Assembly (NCBI GenBank): GCA_022842885.1
Contig: JALHOR010000029.1
Span: 1 to 53,379, forward strand
DNA from: Anaerolineae bacterium
GTDB lineage: Bacteria; Chloroflexota; Anaerolineae; Aggregatilineales; Phototrophicaceae
DNA: 53,379 nt
Direction: 5' to 3'
The first letter of the stretch is position 1; every line of letters starts with the position of its first letter. The position numbers were made by a program, and so were the translations under genes. Positions 1 to 8,307 of this stretch are shown here, piece by piece. The notes under the pieces are model-generated. The model did not search any database. It was not told where the DNA came from and worked only from the letters and a program-made list of their open reading frames with translations.

Positions 1-101
1 ATGGGATTGTGCAGAATCATAATGGCACGATTGATGTGACCAGCAAACGCGGCGAAGGCACAACCTTCACGCTCACCTTTCCGCTGGTGGAAAACCGCTA
101 A
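1..101 (+). CDS. Histidine kinase C-terminal end (partial)
   Basis: Reading frame 3 gives the last 32 codons of a protein that begins outside the window. It reads GIVQNHNGTIDVTSK followed by RGEGTTFTLTFP and a stop at 99-101. The pattern H-x-G-x-I-x-V-x-S-x-x-G-x-G-(T/S)-x-F-x-x-x-(L/F)-P is the end of the HATPase_c ATP-binding domain of sensor histidine kinases. Nothing can be said about its sensor domains. It is followed by a bidirectional terminator and faces the convergent gene at 171-1295. Confidence 0.8.
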   Translation, partial: GIVQNHNGTIDVTSKRGEGTTFTLTFPLVENR

Positions 102-113
102 TCTCAATTGCAA

Positions 114-150
114 AAAAATCGGGCGAAATTATTTCCATCGCCCGATTTTT
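114..150. terminator. Bidirectional rho-independent terminator
   Basis: A 13-bp perfect inverted repeat, AAAAATCGGGCGA (114-126) and TCGCCCGATTTTT (138-150), encloses an 11-nt loop. The A-run and T-run flank the GC-rich core, so a hairpin with a U-tract forms in either direction. It lies between the convergent kinase end and the gene at 171-1295 and probably serves both. Confidence 0.85.
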
Positions 151-170
151 ATCGTCACAAAACCCCAATT

Positions 171-1295
171 TTATGGCAGTGCATCCACAGGTCGCCACCG
201 CCGCTGAAATTCCCGCGCATCAATCTCGCCGCTGTTGTACGCCGTTGCATCTGCTAATGATACGGCGACAATCCGTGCCGCTGAACCACTGCTACAATCG
301 GCAACGCTGACGCCAATCGCTTCTGTATCATTACCGTAGCCTGTAAACCTTGCTAAATTGTCCATCAAAGAACTGATGAGAGTACCGGCTATTGGTCCGG
401 GAATTTCGCAAGCATCCACAATGGCGGTTGCGCCCAACGTGGTTTGGCGAAGCTGCACACTGTCTGCCGGCACATTTAGCGCCGATAGCGCCGTTGAGAG
501 TGCTGCTAAATCGGTTGTTGCGGCGCTTTGGCTTTCCATCGTCGGAACGACAGATTCTTCGGTCGCAACCGGAACTGCCTCATCGGTTGCCAGCGGCGCA
601 GATGTTTCATCCGTTGGCGCAGGTGCATCCGTTGCCACCATGTCGGCTGTCGCTATCATCGCGTCTTCAGTGGCGACCATTTCTTCTGTCGCAAGTCCAG
701 TTGAATCAGTTGGTAGCAGGTCTTCTGTTGGCAACAAAATCGCTTGAGTATCTGTCACAGGCAAGGGCGTCACCCCCTGAGCTACGCTAGTGGGTGTGGT
801 GGTTGCGTCAGCCCCCGGTTGACTCGCCATAAATAGGATGGCGGCAACAACGACCAACGCCAACAGCAGTAATGCCACTAACATCAACGGTGAACGACGT
901 GGTTTTTCTTCAGGTTCAATGCTGTCGAACTCATCATCAAAATCGCTATCACCCACAGGCGCAACTTGTTTGCTCGTTTCTGGCACAACAGGCGGGAGTG
1001 GGTTTAAAGGGCGTAGCGGTGTCAGAGGTTTAAGCGATGTTGGTTTCGGCTCCACTTGGGGCATTTGTGATAGTAAATCCGCAGCACCGGGATAAGAAGG
1101 GGATAAATCCACCACGCGCTGCAATGCTTGCTGCCCTTCTGTGGGGTCTTCTACCGCATGAGCATATAACCACCAAACATCCGGGTTTTGGCTATCGCTT
1201 GATAGAAGGGGTTGCAACTGCTGACGGGCAGCGCCCAAATCCCCTGCTTCAATAAGTTGATAGGCTTCGTTTAAAATTCCGGCTGTATCACGCAT
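171..1295 (-). CDS. Membrane-anchored TPR-like protein of unknown function
   Basis: This 374-residue protein starts with two TPR-like helical hairpins (about residues 1-75, with AYQLIEAGDLGAARQQLQPLL and a second unit ending in Pro). A Pro-rich linker and an acidic stretch follow. One membrane segment (about 137-157, LMLVALLLLALVVVAAILF) comes next, then a long Thr/Ala/Pro-rich, low-complexity stalk (about 160-265), then a C-terminal domain of about 105 residues containing two Cys. The likely topology is cytoplasmic TPR with an external C-terminal domain. The start ATG is preceded by GGGGGAA at good spacing. The Shine-Dalgarno sequence can pair with GCCCC just before the ATG, forming a small hairpin. 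I do not recognise the C-terminal domain. Confidence 0.7.
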   Translation of the reverse strand: MRDTAGILNEAYQLIEAGDLGAARQQLQPLLSSDSQNPDVWWLYAHAVEDPTEGQQALQRVVDLSPSYPGAADLLSQMPQVEPKPTSLKPLTPLRPLNPLPPVVPETSKQVAPVGDSDFDDEFDSIEPEEKPRRSPLMLVALLLLALVVVAAILFMASQPGADATTTPTSVAQGVTPLPVTDTQAILLPTEDLLPTDSTGLATEEMVATEDAMIATADMVATDAPAPTDETSAPLATDEAVPVATEESVVPTMESQSAATTDLAALSTALSALNVPADSVQLRQTTLGATAIVDACEIPGPIAGTLISSLMDNLARFTGYGNDTEAIGVSVADCSSGSAARIVAVSLADATAYNSGEIDAREFQRRWRPVDALP

Positions 1296-1401
1296 GGGGC
1301 GTTTCCCCCTGATGGTAACTGAATAAATCTAACTCCAAGTGATGATACACAGAGTTTACATCTGTGCCAGAATTACCGCAACAGTACGCACCGCATAAAT
1401 G

Positions 1402-1425
1402 AAAAAATCGCTCATAAAGAGCGAT
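1402..1425 (-). terminator. Terminator of the tRNA-Leu gene
   Basis: On the minus strand the sequence reads ATCGCTC, a 5-nt loop TTTAT, GAGCGAT, then a run of T. The stem is a perfect 7 bp. It lies 7 bases beyond the encoded CCA end of the tRNA and is a typical rho-independent terminator. Confidence 0.85.
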
Positions 1426-1432
1426 TAAGAGA

Positions 1433-1517
1433 TGGTGCGCCGGGGGGGACTTGAACCCCCACCCCGTGAAGGACATGGCCCTCAACCATGCGCGTCTGCC
1501 AATTCCGCCACCGGCGC
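1433..1517 (-). tRNA. tRNA-Leu (anticodon GAG)
   Basis: The minus strand folds as a class II tRNA. The acceptor stem is GCGCCGG/CCGGCGC with discriminator A and an encoded CCA. The D-arm contains GGCAGACGC. The anticodon stem is CATGG/CCATG with loop TTGAGGG, which gives anticodon GAG and reads CUC/CUU Leu codons. A long variable arm and a T-arm with GGTTCAAGTCC follow. The length is 85 nt including CCA. A strong promoter and a terminator frame it as a single-gene transcription unit. Confidence 0.95.
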
Positions 1518-1532
1518 AAACTTATGGCAAAA

Positions 1533-1560
1533 ATTATAACTTTCCCCCCTTCGGAGTCAA
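1533..1560 (-). promoter_or_regulatory. Strong sigma70-type promoter for tRNA-Leu
   Basis: On the minus strand, TTGACT (1555-1560) and TATAAT (1533-1538) are separated by 16 bp. The -10 lies 15 bases upstream of the mature tRNA 5' end. This is one of the closest matches to consensus in the window, as expected for a stable RNA gene. Confidence 0.75.
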
Positions 1561-1626
1561 TGCTTGATATTTGCGTCTCGCCAGAAACTGAGTACACTAA
1601 CGGCGTTTAGTCACCCTGATTGGAAC

Positions 1627-2658
1627 ATGGATGATAATGGTATGCGAATTGCGTTAGATGCAATGGGAACAGATGCCCGCCCCATCTCGGATATAGCGGG
1701 TGGTGTGATGGCAGCGCGGGAAACAGGCGATACGATTCTGTTGATTGGCGATGAGCAAAAAATTCGCCCAGAATTGGCAAAACAGAATACAGCCGGATTA
1801 TCTATTGAGGTAATCCATGCGCCGGAAGAAATTTTAATGAGCGATAAACCCGCTAATGTGATGAAAAGTAAGCCGGCGTCATCCATGCATCTGGGGATGC
1901 AATTAGTCCGCAATCAACAAGCCGATGCGTTTGTGACGATGGGCAATACTGGGGCAGCACACGCTATCGCTACTCTCTCGGTGCTGCGCCGTATCCCCGG
2001 GGTGAAACGCCCTGCCCTGACTATTCCTTATCCAGTTAGCGGGCAACCGGTAGTCTTTTTGGATGTTGGTGCTAATGTGGATGCCCGCCCAGAATGGTTA
2101 GAACAATTTGCGGTAATGGGCGGCTTATATGCCGAAATTGCCCTAAAAAAATCCAAACCCCGGATCGCTACGTTGTCGAATGGTGAAGAAGAAGGCAAAG
2201 GCAATCAATTGGTGCGGGATGTGCAAGAGCGTCTACGGCACTTAAATATCAATTACATCGGTCATATCGAACCAAAAGAACTTCTCAAAGCAAAAACCGA
2301 TGTGGTGGTTTTTGATGGTTTTGTCGGCAACATTTTTATGAAAACGTTTGAAGGCACGATTTCTTATCTGACGGACGTTATCCGCCATGAACTCATGTCG
2401 AATATGGTCTCGAAAATTGGGGCGGCATTGGCGAGGGGAGCATTTCGCCGTGTCCGTAAACGCATTGACCCCGATGAATATGGTGGTGCTGCCTTATTGG
2501 GGGTGAATGGCGTGGTGATTATTGGGCATGGCAGTGGCAGTCCCTTAGCGGTTCGCAGCGCCATCATGCAAGCCCGTATCGCCGTGCAAGGCAATCTCAT
2601 AGACAATATTCGGACTCGCCTTGAACAACTCAATATTCATGGTGGCGACGAAGACTAA
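1627..2658 (+). CDS. plsX: Phosphate acyltransferase PlsX
   Basis: PlsX makes acyl-phosphate from acyl-ACP and phosphate, the first step of the PlsX/PlsY route to lysophosphatidate in membrane lipid synthesis. It is a peripheral membrane/cytosolic enzyme. The protein begins MRIALDAMGTD, the family hallmark (usually DAMGGD). It also has ASSMHLGMQLV, FVTMGNTGA, FLDVGANVDARPE and a C-terminal GGAALLGVNGVVIIGHGSG, all typical of PlsX, and is about 340 residues, the normal length. The start is uncertain. ATG 1627 gives MDDNGMRIA, while ATG 1642 matches the family N-terminus exactly. Neither has a strong Shine-Dalgarno sequence. The gene is transcribed divergently from tRNA-Leu. The usual partner fabD/fabH genes are absent here. 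Confidence 0.93.
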   Translation: MDDNGMRIALDAMGTDARPISDIAGGVMAARETGDTILLIGDEQKIRPELAKQNTAGLSIEVIHAPEEILMSDKPANVMKSKPASSMHLGMQLVRNQQADAFVTMGNTGAAHAIATLSVLRRIPGVKRPALTIPYPVSGQPVVFLDVGANVDARPEWLEQFAVMGGLYAEIALKKSKPRIATLSNGEEEGKGNQLVRDVQERLRHLNINYIGHIEPKELLKAKTDVVVFDGFVGNIFMKTFEGTISYLTDVIRHELMSNMVSKIGAALARGAFRRVRKRIDPDEYGGAALLGVNGVVIIGHGSGSPLAVRSAIMQARIAVQGNLIDNIRTRLEQLNIHGGDED

Positions 2659-2684
2659 AGCCGATAGTGTGTTATTTCTTTGTT

Positions 2685-2729
2685 AAGAATTGTGATAAAA
2701 ATAACAATCTCACAATTCTTATGTATAAT
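2685..2729 (+). promoter_or_regulatory. 11-bp inverted repeat abutting a -10 box (candidate operator)
   Basis: AAGAATTGTGA (2685-2695) and TCACAATTCTT (2710-2720) are perfect inverted copies separated by 14 nt. TATAAT follows at 2724-2729, 36 bases upstream of the ATG at 2765. No T-run follows the second arm, so a regulator-binding site overlapping the promoter is more likely than a terminator, though the hairpin could also end the plsX transcript. No good -35 box is seen, which would fit an activated promoter. Confidence 0.45.
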
Positions 2730-2764
2730 TCAAGCAGATAACAAGTGACTCACACGGGGAGACC

Positions 2765-4000
2765 ATGCACGAATTAGACACTATTGCAGCACTCATCGCC
2801 ACCCGTGACATCAAAAAAGCCGAGGTGATGATTGCCCGCTTGTTGCGGTCTCCGTTGACAGCACAGCAACAAGCCCAAATCTTGCTTCATCGGGCGCGGA
2901 TTCGCTTGTTTTCTGCCCGCCCGGATGATGCCCTTGATGATGTAAAATCGCTGGTGACAAACTCCCCAAATGAGATACCGCCGGAATTGCTGGAACTGAT
3001 GGCGGATAGTTATGTGTCGCGTTTTGAACTGGCACCTGCTGGTTTTGCTGACCGCCAAGATATTCAGCGGGCAAGCGAACTGTATGCCCAAATTGCCACC
3101 GATTATCCGCAGTATGCCAACCTTGGTTGGGTATATTATCAGCATGGGCGGGCGGCATTAATTTTGGATAAAGTTAATGCCGCCGAGCAATATTTTAAAC
3201 AGGCATTATTTGCGCCCTCGCATTTGCCCTCTTTGACCGCCTATTGTTATGAGCGTCTTGGCTTTATCGCGTTTTATGAAGCCCGGCAGACGCACTATGC
3301 GCTAACCTTTTTGGATAAAGCAATTCATACTTGCCCGGCAGATGAACCGCGTGCTTGGTTGATAGATGTTCATCTGCTTCGCAGCCGGGTCATGAGTGAG
3401 GTGGATTTAGATAGTGCTATTGAGGCTGCCCATACCGCTTTAAAAATTGCGCGTGAAGATAACAATGATAAGAAACGGGCGGCGAGTGCGTTGTTTGTTT
3501 TAGCTGAATTGCTTTTTAAATATGGCAATCGTCCAGCCGATGTTGTGGACTATTTGCAACAATTTTTGCAGGTCAGCCGTACTCCGCCGGGTGTAGATGT
3601 TACATGGTCGCGGGTGTATGAGATGCTCGGCGATGCCTATTTGAATCTTTCGCGGTATGAACAAGCCGTCAATGCTTATGCGGCTGCCTTGCAATTCAAC
3701 CCCTATCACCCTTGGGAAGAATCCATTCAATTACGGATGGCACATTGCTGTTATCTGCAACAAGATTACTCCCGTGCTGCTGATATTCTGAACGCCATCA
3801 TCAAACGTGCCAGTGCTGAAGGGCAGCCCATCAAAGATTATCGTGTTTACAATGCCTTGGGCGATAGCTGGTTTGCCTTGGGTAGATACAAAGATTCTGC
3901 TCACGCTTATCATACGGCGTTGAGCATTGCCCCGGCTGATGTAGATGTGAGCCGGATTCGGTCTTCGTATGAGCAAGCACAGCAAAATTATCCCCTATAA
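2765..4000 (+). CDS. TPR-repeat protein
   Basis: This is a 411-residue soluble protein built of TPR-type helical hairpins over nearly its whole length. The clearest units are VNAAEQYFKQALFAPSHLPS, YALTFLDKAIHTCPADEP, YEQAVNAYAAALQFNPYHPW and YKDSAHAYHTALSIAPADVD. No signal peptide or membrane segment is present. The family acts as a protein-interaction scaffold, but the partner cannot be inferred. The start ATG has GGGGAGA at good spacing. It sits alone between plsX and trmFO, with a candidate operator upstream and an extended -10 promoter for trmFO just after its stop. Confidence 0.8.
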   Translation: MHELDTIAALIATRDIKKAEVMIARLLRSPLTAQQQAQILLHRARIRLFSARPDDALDDVKSLVTNSPNEIPPELLELMADSYVSRFELAPAGFADRQDIQRASELYAQIATDYPQYANLGWVYYQHGRAALILDKVNAAEQYFKQALFAPSHLPSLTAYCYERLGFIAFYEARQTHYALTFLDKAIHTCPADEPRAWLIDVHLLRSRVMSEVDLDSAIEAAHTALKIAREDNNDKKRAASALFVLAELLFKYGNRPADVVDYLQQFLQVSRTPPGVDVTWSRVYEMLGDAYLNLSRYEQAVNAYAAALQFNPYHPWEESIQLRMAHCCYLQQDYSRAADILNAIIKRASAEGQPIKDYRVYNALGDSWFALGRYKDSAHAYHTALSIAPADVDVSRIRSSYEQAQQNYPL

Positions 4001-4014
4001 AATTCTCAGTGACC

Positions 4015-4023
4015 TGCTATAAT
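4015..4023 (+). promoter_or_regulatory. Extended -10 promoter for trmFO
   Basis: TGCTATAAT is a perfect extended -10 element, 33 bases upstream of the trmFO ATG and just after the preceding stop codon. The same nonamer occurs upstream of the TIR gene at 35677. Confidence 0.6.
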
Positions 4024-4055
4024 TTGGGGTCATAAATGGTCATAAGGTGTTAAGC

Positions 4056-5408
4056 ATGTCGGATGTCATCGTAATTGGTGGTGGTTTAGCAGGTACAGAA
4101 GCAGCGTGGCAATTGGCAGAACGGAATTTTAAAGTTAGCTTATATGAGATGCGTCCCCAAAAAACCACAGGCGCTCATGCCACAGACCGCCTTGCAGAAT
4201 TGGTGTGCAGTAATTCATTAGGCTCAAAATTGCCAGATAGAGCGACTGGTTTGTTGCAAACCGAAACCAAAATGCTGCGCTCTTTGCTGTTAGATTGTGC
4301 TGAAAAAGCGGCTGTTCCCGCCGGTGGCGCATTGGCAGTTGACCGTGAATTGTTCTCTGAAATGGTCACAACAGCAATTGCGAACCATCCCAATATTGAT
4401 TTGATTCGTGCCGAAATGCCCACAATTCCCGATACGCCAACCATCGTAGCATCGGGACCTTTAACGTCGTTATCCTTATCAGCAGATATTGGCACTTTGG
4501 CGGGTGAAGAATATCTCTATTTTTATGATGCCCTCTCCCCCATTGTCGAAGCCAGCAGCATCAATATGGAGATTGCTTTTCAGGGCAATCGTTATGAACG
4601 CGGCGACAACGATGAAGGCGATTACATCAACTGCCCGCTGAATAAAGATGAATACATGCGGTTGGTGACGGCACTGCGCGACTCGGAAACAATTGAACTG
4701 CGTGATTTTGAGCGCGAAGACCCGCACTTTTTTGAAGGCTGCCTGCCTGTAGAACAACTCGCAAAACGAGGCGACGAATCCTTAGCATTTGGACCCATGC
4801 GCCCGGTGGGTTTACGTGATCCACGCACTGATAAACGCCCCCATGCGGTGGTGCAGTTGCGCCGCGATAATTTGGCAGGCACGCTGTATAACATTGTTGG
4901 CTTCCAAACCAATATTAAATGGGCAATGCAAAAAGAGGTGCTGCGCTTGATACCCGGTTTAGAAAATGCCCAATTTGTCCGCATGGGACAAATGCATCGC
5001 AACACCTTTATCAATGCGCCCATGTTATTAAATGCCACTTTGCAATTTCGCCGCCGCGCTGATTTGTTCTTTGCTGGGCAAATTACGGGTATTGAAGGCT
5101 ACGCCGGGAATATTGCCACAGGTTTGATTGCCGGCATCAATATGGCGCGGCAATTATCCAATTTGCCCTTATGGGAATTGCCCCAAACATCCATGTTAGG
5201 CGCACTCTGTCATTATGTTGCTCATGCCGAACCCAAGCATTTCCAGCCGATGAAAGCCAATTTGGGCATTTTGCCAGAACTGCCAGAGCATGTGCATAAA
5301 TCGGTGCGTAAACAAGCGTATGCTGAACGTGCCTTGCGCGATTTGACAGCCAGCGTTGTCACCCTCAACGATGCCTATTTGCCATCAGAACAGCGTGAGC
5401 CTGCCTAA
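4056..5408 (+). CDS. trmFO: tRNA (uracil-54-C5)-methyltransferase, folate/FAD dependent (TrmFO)
   Basis: TrmFO uses 5,10-methylenetetrahydrofolate and FADH2 to form 5-methyluridine at position 54 of tRNA. The N-terminal dinucleotide fold [18 protein letters not shown] (residues about 4-21) binds [35 protein letters not shown] and [19 protein letters not shown] near the C-terminus are family signatures. It is 450 residues, the expected size. ATG 4056 was chosen over GTG 4047 because AAGGTG lies 6 bases before it and the protein then starts directly at the FAD-binding strand. The gene is preceded by its own promoter and followed by a hairpin. Confidence 0.95.
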   Translation: MSDVIVIGGGLAGTEAAWQLAERNFKVSLYEMRPQKTTGAHATDRLAELVCSNSLGSKLPDRATGLLQTETKMLRSLLLDCAEKAAVPAGGALAVDRELFSEMVTTAIANHPNIDLIRAEMPTIPDTPTIVASGPLTSLSLSADIGTLAGEEYLYFYDALSPIVEASSINMEIAFQGNRYERGDNDEGDYINCPLNKDEYMRLVTALRDSETIELRDFEREDPHFFEGCLPVEQLAKRGDESLAFGPMRPVGLRDPRTDKRPHAVVQLRRDNLAGTLYNIVGFQTNIKWAMQKEVLRLIPGLENAQFVRMGQMHRNTFINAPMLLNATLQFRRRADLFFAGQITGIEGYAGNIATGLIAGINMARQLSNLPLWELPQTSMLGALCHYVAHAEPKHFQPMKANLGILPELPEHVHKSVRKQAYAERALRDLTASVVTLNDAYLPSEQREPA

Positions 5409-5419
5409 GTGACATTTGC

Positions 5420-5439
5420 CCCACTGGGTTTTGTGGGGT
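5420..5439 (+). terminator. Possible terminator after trmFO
   Basis: CCCCAC (5420-5425), an 8-nt loop and GTGGGG (5434-5439) form a 6-bp GC stem followed by TATCTTTCATT. The T-run is imperfect, so termination may be partial. Confidence 0.45.
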
Positions 5440-5485
5440 ATCTTTCATTAACGTTTTTTATATAAGATTGGGAGTTCTTTTTTTC

Positions 5486-6661
5486 ATGACTTTACCCGCG
5501 CCCGCTGACCGCATTCAAAAAATTCCCCGCTACTTTTTCGACATCATCAATGAAGAAATTCGCATCATGCAAAAACAGGGAATTGATATTTTTCGTCTGG
5601 ACATCGGTAATCCAGATTTGCCACCGCCCGATTTTGTGGTGGATGCGCTCGAAAATGCCGCCCGCAACCCCCGCAATCATGGGTATTCGGGGTATCGGGG
5701 GACTGCCGCGTTTCGTCAAGCGGTAGCGCGTTATTATCAACGCCGTTTTGGGGTAGAGCTAAATCCTGATACCCAAATTTTGCCCTTGATTGGCAGCAAA
5801 GAAGGCATCGTCAATTTTTGTTTTGCCTATCTGGATAAAGGGGATGTTGCTCTAGTGCCAGACATTGGTTATCCGGCGTATGCGGCGGGCGTGTCATTAG
5901 CGGGTGCAGAAAGTCATTGGCTGCCGATGCGTGCCGAAACGGGTTTTTTGCCGGATTTTTCTAAGATTCCCGCCGATGTTTTACAACGCGCCAAACTGGT
6001 CTGGACAAACTATCCGAATAACCCTACTGGCGCAACTGTCGGTCTCGATTTTTATGGTCACGCTTTAGAGCTATGTGCTGCCAATAACATGATTCTGTGT
6101 GCAGATAATCCCTATGTGGATATTACCTATGATGATTATGTTGCTCCTTCGCCGTTGCAATTGCCCGGCGCGGCTGAATATACCGTTGAATTTATGTCTT
6201 TCTCGAAAACATTTAATATGGCGGGCTGGCGATTGGGTGCGGCAGTCGGTTCAGCAGAGGCATTAGACCGCCTGCTGCAAGTGAAAAGTAATGTGGATAG
6301 CGGGCATTTTGCCGCCATTTATGAAGCGGGAGTTGTCGCTATAGATAACATCAGCGACGAATGGCTGAAAGAACGCAATGCCATTTATCAGCGACGCCGT
6401 GACAAAATTATGGCAGTGTTGCCCGAAATCGGGTTATCCGCAGAAACCCCACGAGCATCGCTATATATCTGGGCGCAAGCCCAAGAAATGGATGGGAATC
6501 AGTATGTTCAGGAAGCCTTGCACAAAGCCCATGTCTCGTTAGCACCGGGTGGCGCTTATGGACCCGGCGGCGAACCCTATGTTCGCATCAGCGTTAGTGT
6601 GCCAGACACTCGTTTGGAAGTGGCACTTGAACAGCTAAAAAGCTGGTATCGTAATCGTTAG
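5486..6661 (+). CDS. Class I/II PLP-dependent aminotransferase (LL-DAP aminotransferase-like)
   Basis: This is a 391-residue fold-type I aminotransferase. Family marks are FRLDIGNPDLPPPDFV near the N-terminus, YSGYRGTAAFRQAVA, TNYPNNPTGA (binding the cofactor), ADNPYVDI, and FMSFSKTFNMAGWRLGAAVG with the PLP-binding Lys in SFSKTF, plus a C-terminal PYVRISV Arg that binds the substrate carboxylate. The closest general match is the LL-diaminopimelate/alanine aminotransferase group, but the substrate cannot be read from sequence. ATG 5486 is preferred over TTG 5468 because GGGAG lies about 11 bases upstream and the family starts near here. hflX follows after 21 bases. Confidence 0.85.
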   Translation: MTLPAPADRIQKIPRYFFDIINEEIRIMQKQGIDIFRLDIGNPDLPPPDFVVDALENAARNPRNHGYSGYRGTAAFRQAVARYYQRRFGVELNPDTQILPLIGSKEGIVNFCFAYLDKGDVALVPDIGYPAYAAGVSLAGAESHWLPMRAETGFLPDFSKIPADVLQRAKLVWTNYPNNPTGATVGLDFYGHALELCAANNMILCADNPYVDITYDDYVAPSPLQLPGAAEYTVEFMSFSKTFNMAGWRLGAAVGSAEALDRLLQVKSNVDSGHFAAIYEAGVVAIDNISDEWLKERNAIYQRRRDKIMAVLPEIGLSAETPRASLYIWAQAQEMDGNQYVQEALHKAHVSLAPGGAYGPGGEPYVRISVSVPDTRLEVALEQLKSWYRNR

Positions 6662-6682
6662 TAGAATGATGTGTAATACTAT

Positions 6683-7999
6683 ATGACATTTCAAATTGAT
6701 AATGCCGATGTGGAAAAAGTGGTGCTGGTGGCAGCGCAGCCGCGTGGTAGCCATCCCTTGTTGAGTATGCATGAATCGTTAGCGGAATTGACGCTGCTGG
6801 CAGATACCGCCGGATTATCTGTCGCCGGGCAACTGACCCAGAACATGACCCGCATTGACCCCGCTACCTATATTGGGTCGGGCAAAGTGGGCGAAGTGGT
6901 TGAATTGCTGAATGAAACTGGCGCAAAAACCGTAATTTTCGATGATGAATTATCGCCGCGCCATCAACGCGAATTAAGCGAAATTTTGGGCATTAATGTC
7001 AAATTGCTGGATAGGTCAGCGTTGATATTGGATATTTTCGCGCAGCACGCCCGTACCCGTGAAGGCGCATTGCAAGTTGAACTTGCCCAATACGAATATC
7101 GCCTACCCCGTTTAACACGCCAATGGACACACTTGGCACGGCAAGCAGGTGGTGGTGCTGCGCGTGGTGGATCGGGTGGCGTGGGGGTGCGTGGTCCCGG
7201 CGAAACACAGCTAGAAGTTGACCGCCGCGAAATCTCCAAGAAAATTACCAAACTCAAAGAAGAATTGGAAAAAGTACGCCAGCATCGTAGTTTGCATCGC
7301 AAACAACGTCAAAAATCGGGCGTGCCGCTGGTGGCATTGTTGGGCTATACCAACGCTGGCAAATCTACCTTGTTGAAGGCACTTTCCGGCGCGGACATCT
7401 ATATCGCTGACCAATTGTTTGCTACACTTGACCCCACTACGCGCCGCGTGGAACTGCCTTCGGGCAGACAGGTCTTGTTCAGTGACACGGTGGGGTTCAT
7501 CCAAAAATTGCCCCCGGCGTTAATTGCGGCGTTCCGTGCGACCTTGGAAGAAATCTTAGAAGCCGATGTGGTGCTGCATATGGTGGATACAACCAATCCC
7601 CATGTGACCGCCCATATCGAAGCAGTTGAAGATATTCTGGCAGAAATTGAAATGCCACAAGTGCCGCGCATCCTCGTTTGGAATAAGATAGATGCTTGGG
7701 GCGAACAATTCTTGCCGCCACTGCCAGAAGATGACCGCATCTACGCAGCACAAGTTAAAATATCGGCACAAAACCATATCGGTATCGAAAAATTGCTGCA
7801 AGTGGTCGAGGAAGTCTGTGCTACATCGTTACCCCGCCGCCGCCTGACGATTCCTTATGAGCGCGGCGATTTGGTAGCACAACTTTATGAACTTGCCCGC
7901 GTAATTAACCGAGAAAATACATCTGAGGGTGTTGTGCTGAATGTAGAATTGCCAGTATATTTACTGGAACGATTTGAGGTTTATGGGACACACGCATGA
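6683..7999 (+). CDS. hflX: GTPase HflX
   Basis: HflX is a ribosome-associated GTPase that splits stalled or heat-damaged 70S ribosomes. The N-terminal HflX domain (about residues 10-200) includes YIGSGKVGEVVELL, LSPRHQREL and the Gly-rich GGGAARGGSGGVGVRGPGET loop. A coiled-coil helix (KKITKLKEELEKVRQHR) follows, then the G domain with Walker A GYTNAGKST (about 220), DPTTRRVELPSG switch I, DTVGFIQKLP switch II (the family's G3) and NKID. The length of 438 residues is normal. The small membrane protein downstream is coupled by an ATGA overlap. Confidence 0.95.
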   Translation: MTFQIDNADVEKVVLVAAQPRGSHPLLSMHESLAELTLLADTAGLSVAGQLTQNMTRIDPATYIGSGKVGEVVELLNETGAKTVIFDDELSPRHQRELSEILGINVKLLDRSALILDIFAQHARTREGALQVELAQYEYRLPRLTRQWTHLARQAGGGAARGGSGGVGVRGPGETQLEVDRREISKKITKLKEELEKVRQHRSLHRKQRQKSGVPLVALLGYTNAGKSTLLKALSGADIYIADQLFATLDPTTRRVELPSGRQVLFSDTVGFIQKLPPALIAAFRATLEEILEADVVLHMVDTTNPHVTAHIEAVEDILAEIEMPQVPRILVWNKIDAWGEQFLPPLPEDDRIYAAQVKISAQNHIGIEKLLQVVEEVCATSLPRRRLTIPYERGDLVAQLYELARVINRENTSEGVVLNVELPVYLLERFEVYGTHA

Positions 8000-8250
8000 A
8001 TCTGATACGCTGGATTGACCGTTCACCGTTGTTAATTAATCTGCTGGGACGCCTTTCGAGCTTATTGGCACGGCAGCGCGGTTTGCCAATTCTGATAGGC
8101 ATCATCTTGTTTGCCGTTGGATTTTTCTTGCAATTTATCAATCTGTCGCTCAATTCGCCGTTGGTAGAACTGCTGTATGTGTTGTTTCACAATATTGGCA
8201 TTCTGACGGCATTGATTGGCATTTTGATGGCAGAGCCACTCGGCAAATAA
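7996..8250 (+). CDS. Small two-helix membrane protein, translationally coupled to hflX
   Basis: This 84-residue protein has two hydrophobic stretches, GLPILIGIILFAVGFFLQFI and LLYVLFHNIGILTALIGILM, separated by about ten residues, and a basic N-terminus. The start codon overlaps the hflX stop as ATGA, so translation is probably coupled. I do not recognise the family. Co-expression with HflX suggests, but does not prove, a related role at the membrane. Confidence 0.7.
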   Translation: MNLIRWIDRSPLLINLLGRLSSLLARQRGLPILIGIILFAVGFFLQFINLSLNSPLVELLYVLFHNIGILTALIGILMAEPLGK

Positions 8251-8264
8251 TGGGGTTAATCTCC

Positions 8265-8297
8265 GGCGCGACAAAATAGAGTATGCTTTGTCGCGCC
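8265..8297. terminator. 11-bp hairpin between convergent genes
   Basis: GGCGCGACAAA (8265-8275) and TTTGTCGCGCC (8287-8297) form a perfect 11-bp stem with an 11-nt loop. It sits between the stop codons of two convergent genes and has no clear T-run on either side. It is probably a factor-assisted or weak terminator, or an mRNA 3'-end stabiliser. Confidence 0.5.
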
Positions 8298-8307
8298 AGA
8301 GAATACA

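Noticed and set aside
358..790. Plus-strand open frames opposite the anchored TPR gene
   Set aside because: They are Ser/Ala/Val-rich shadows of the low-complexity minus-strand coding region, with no ribosome site or domain.
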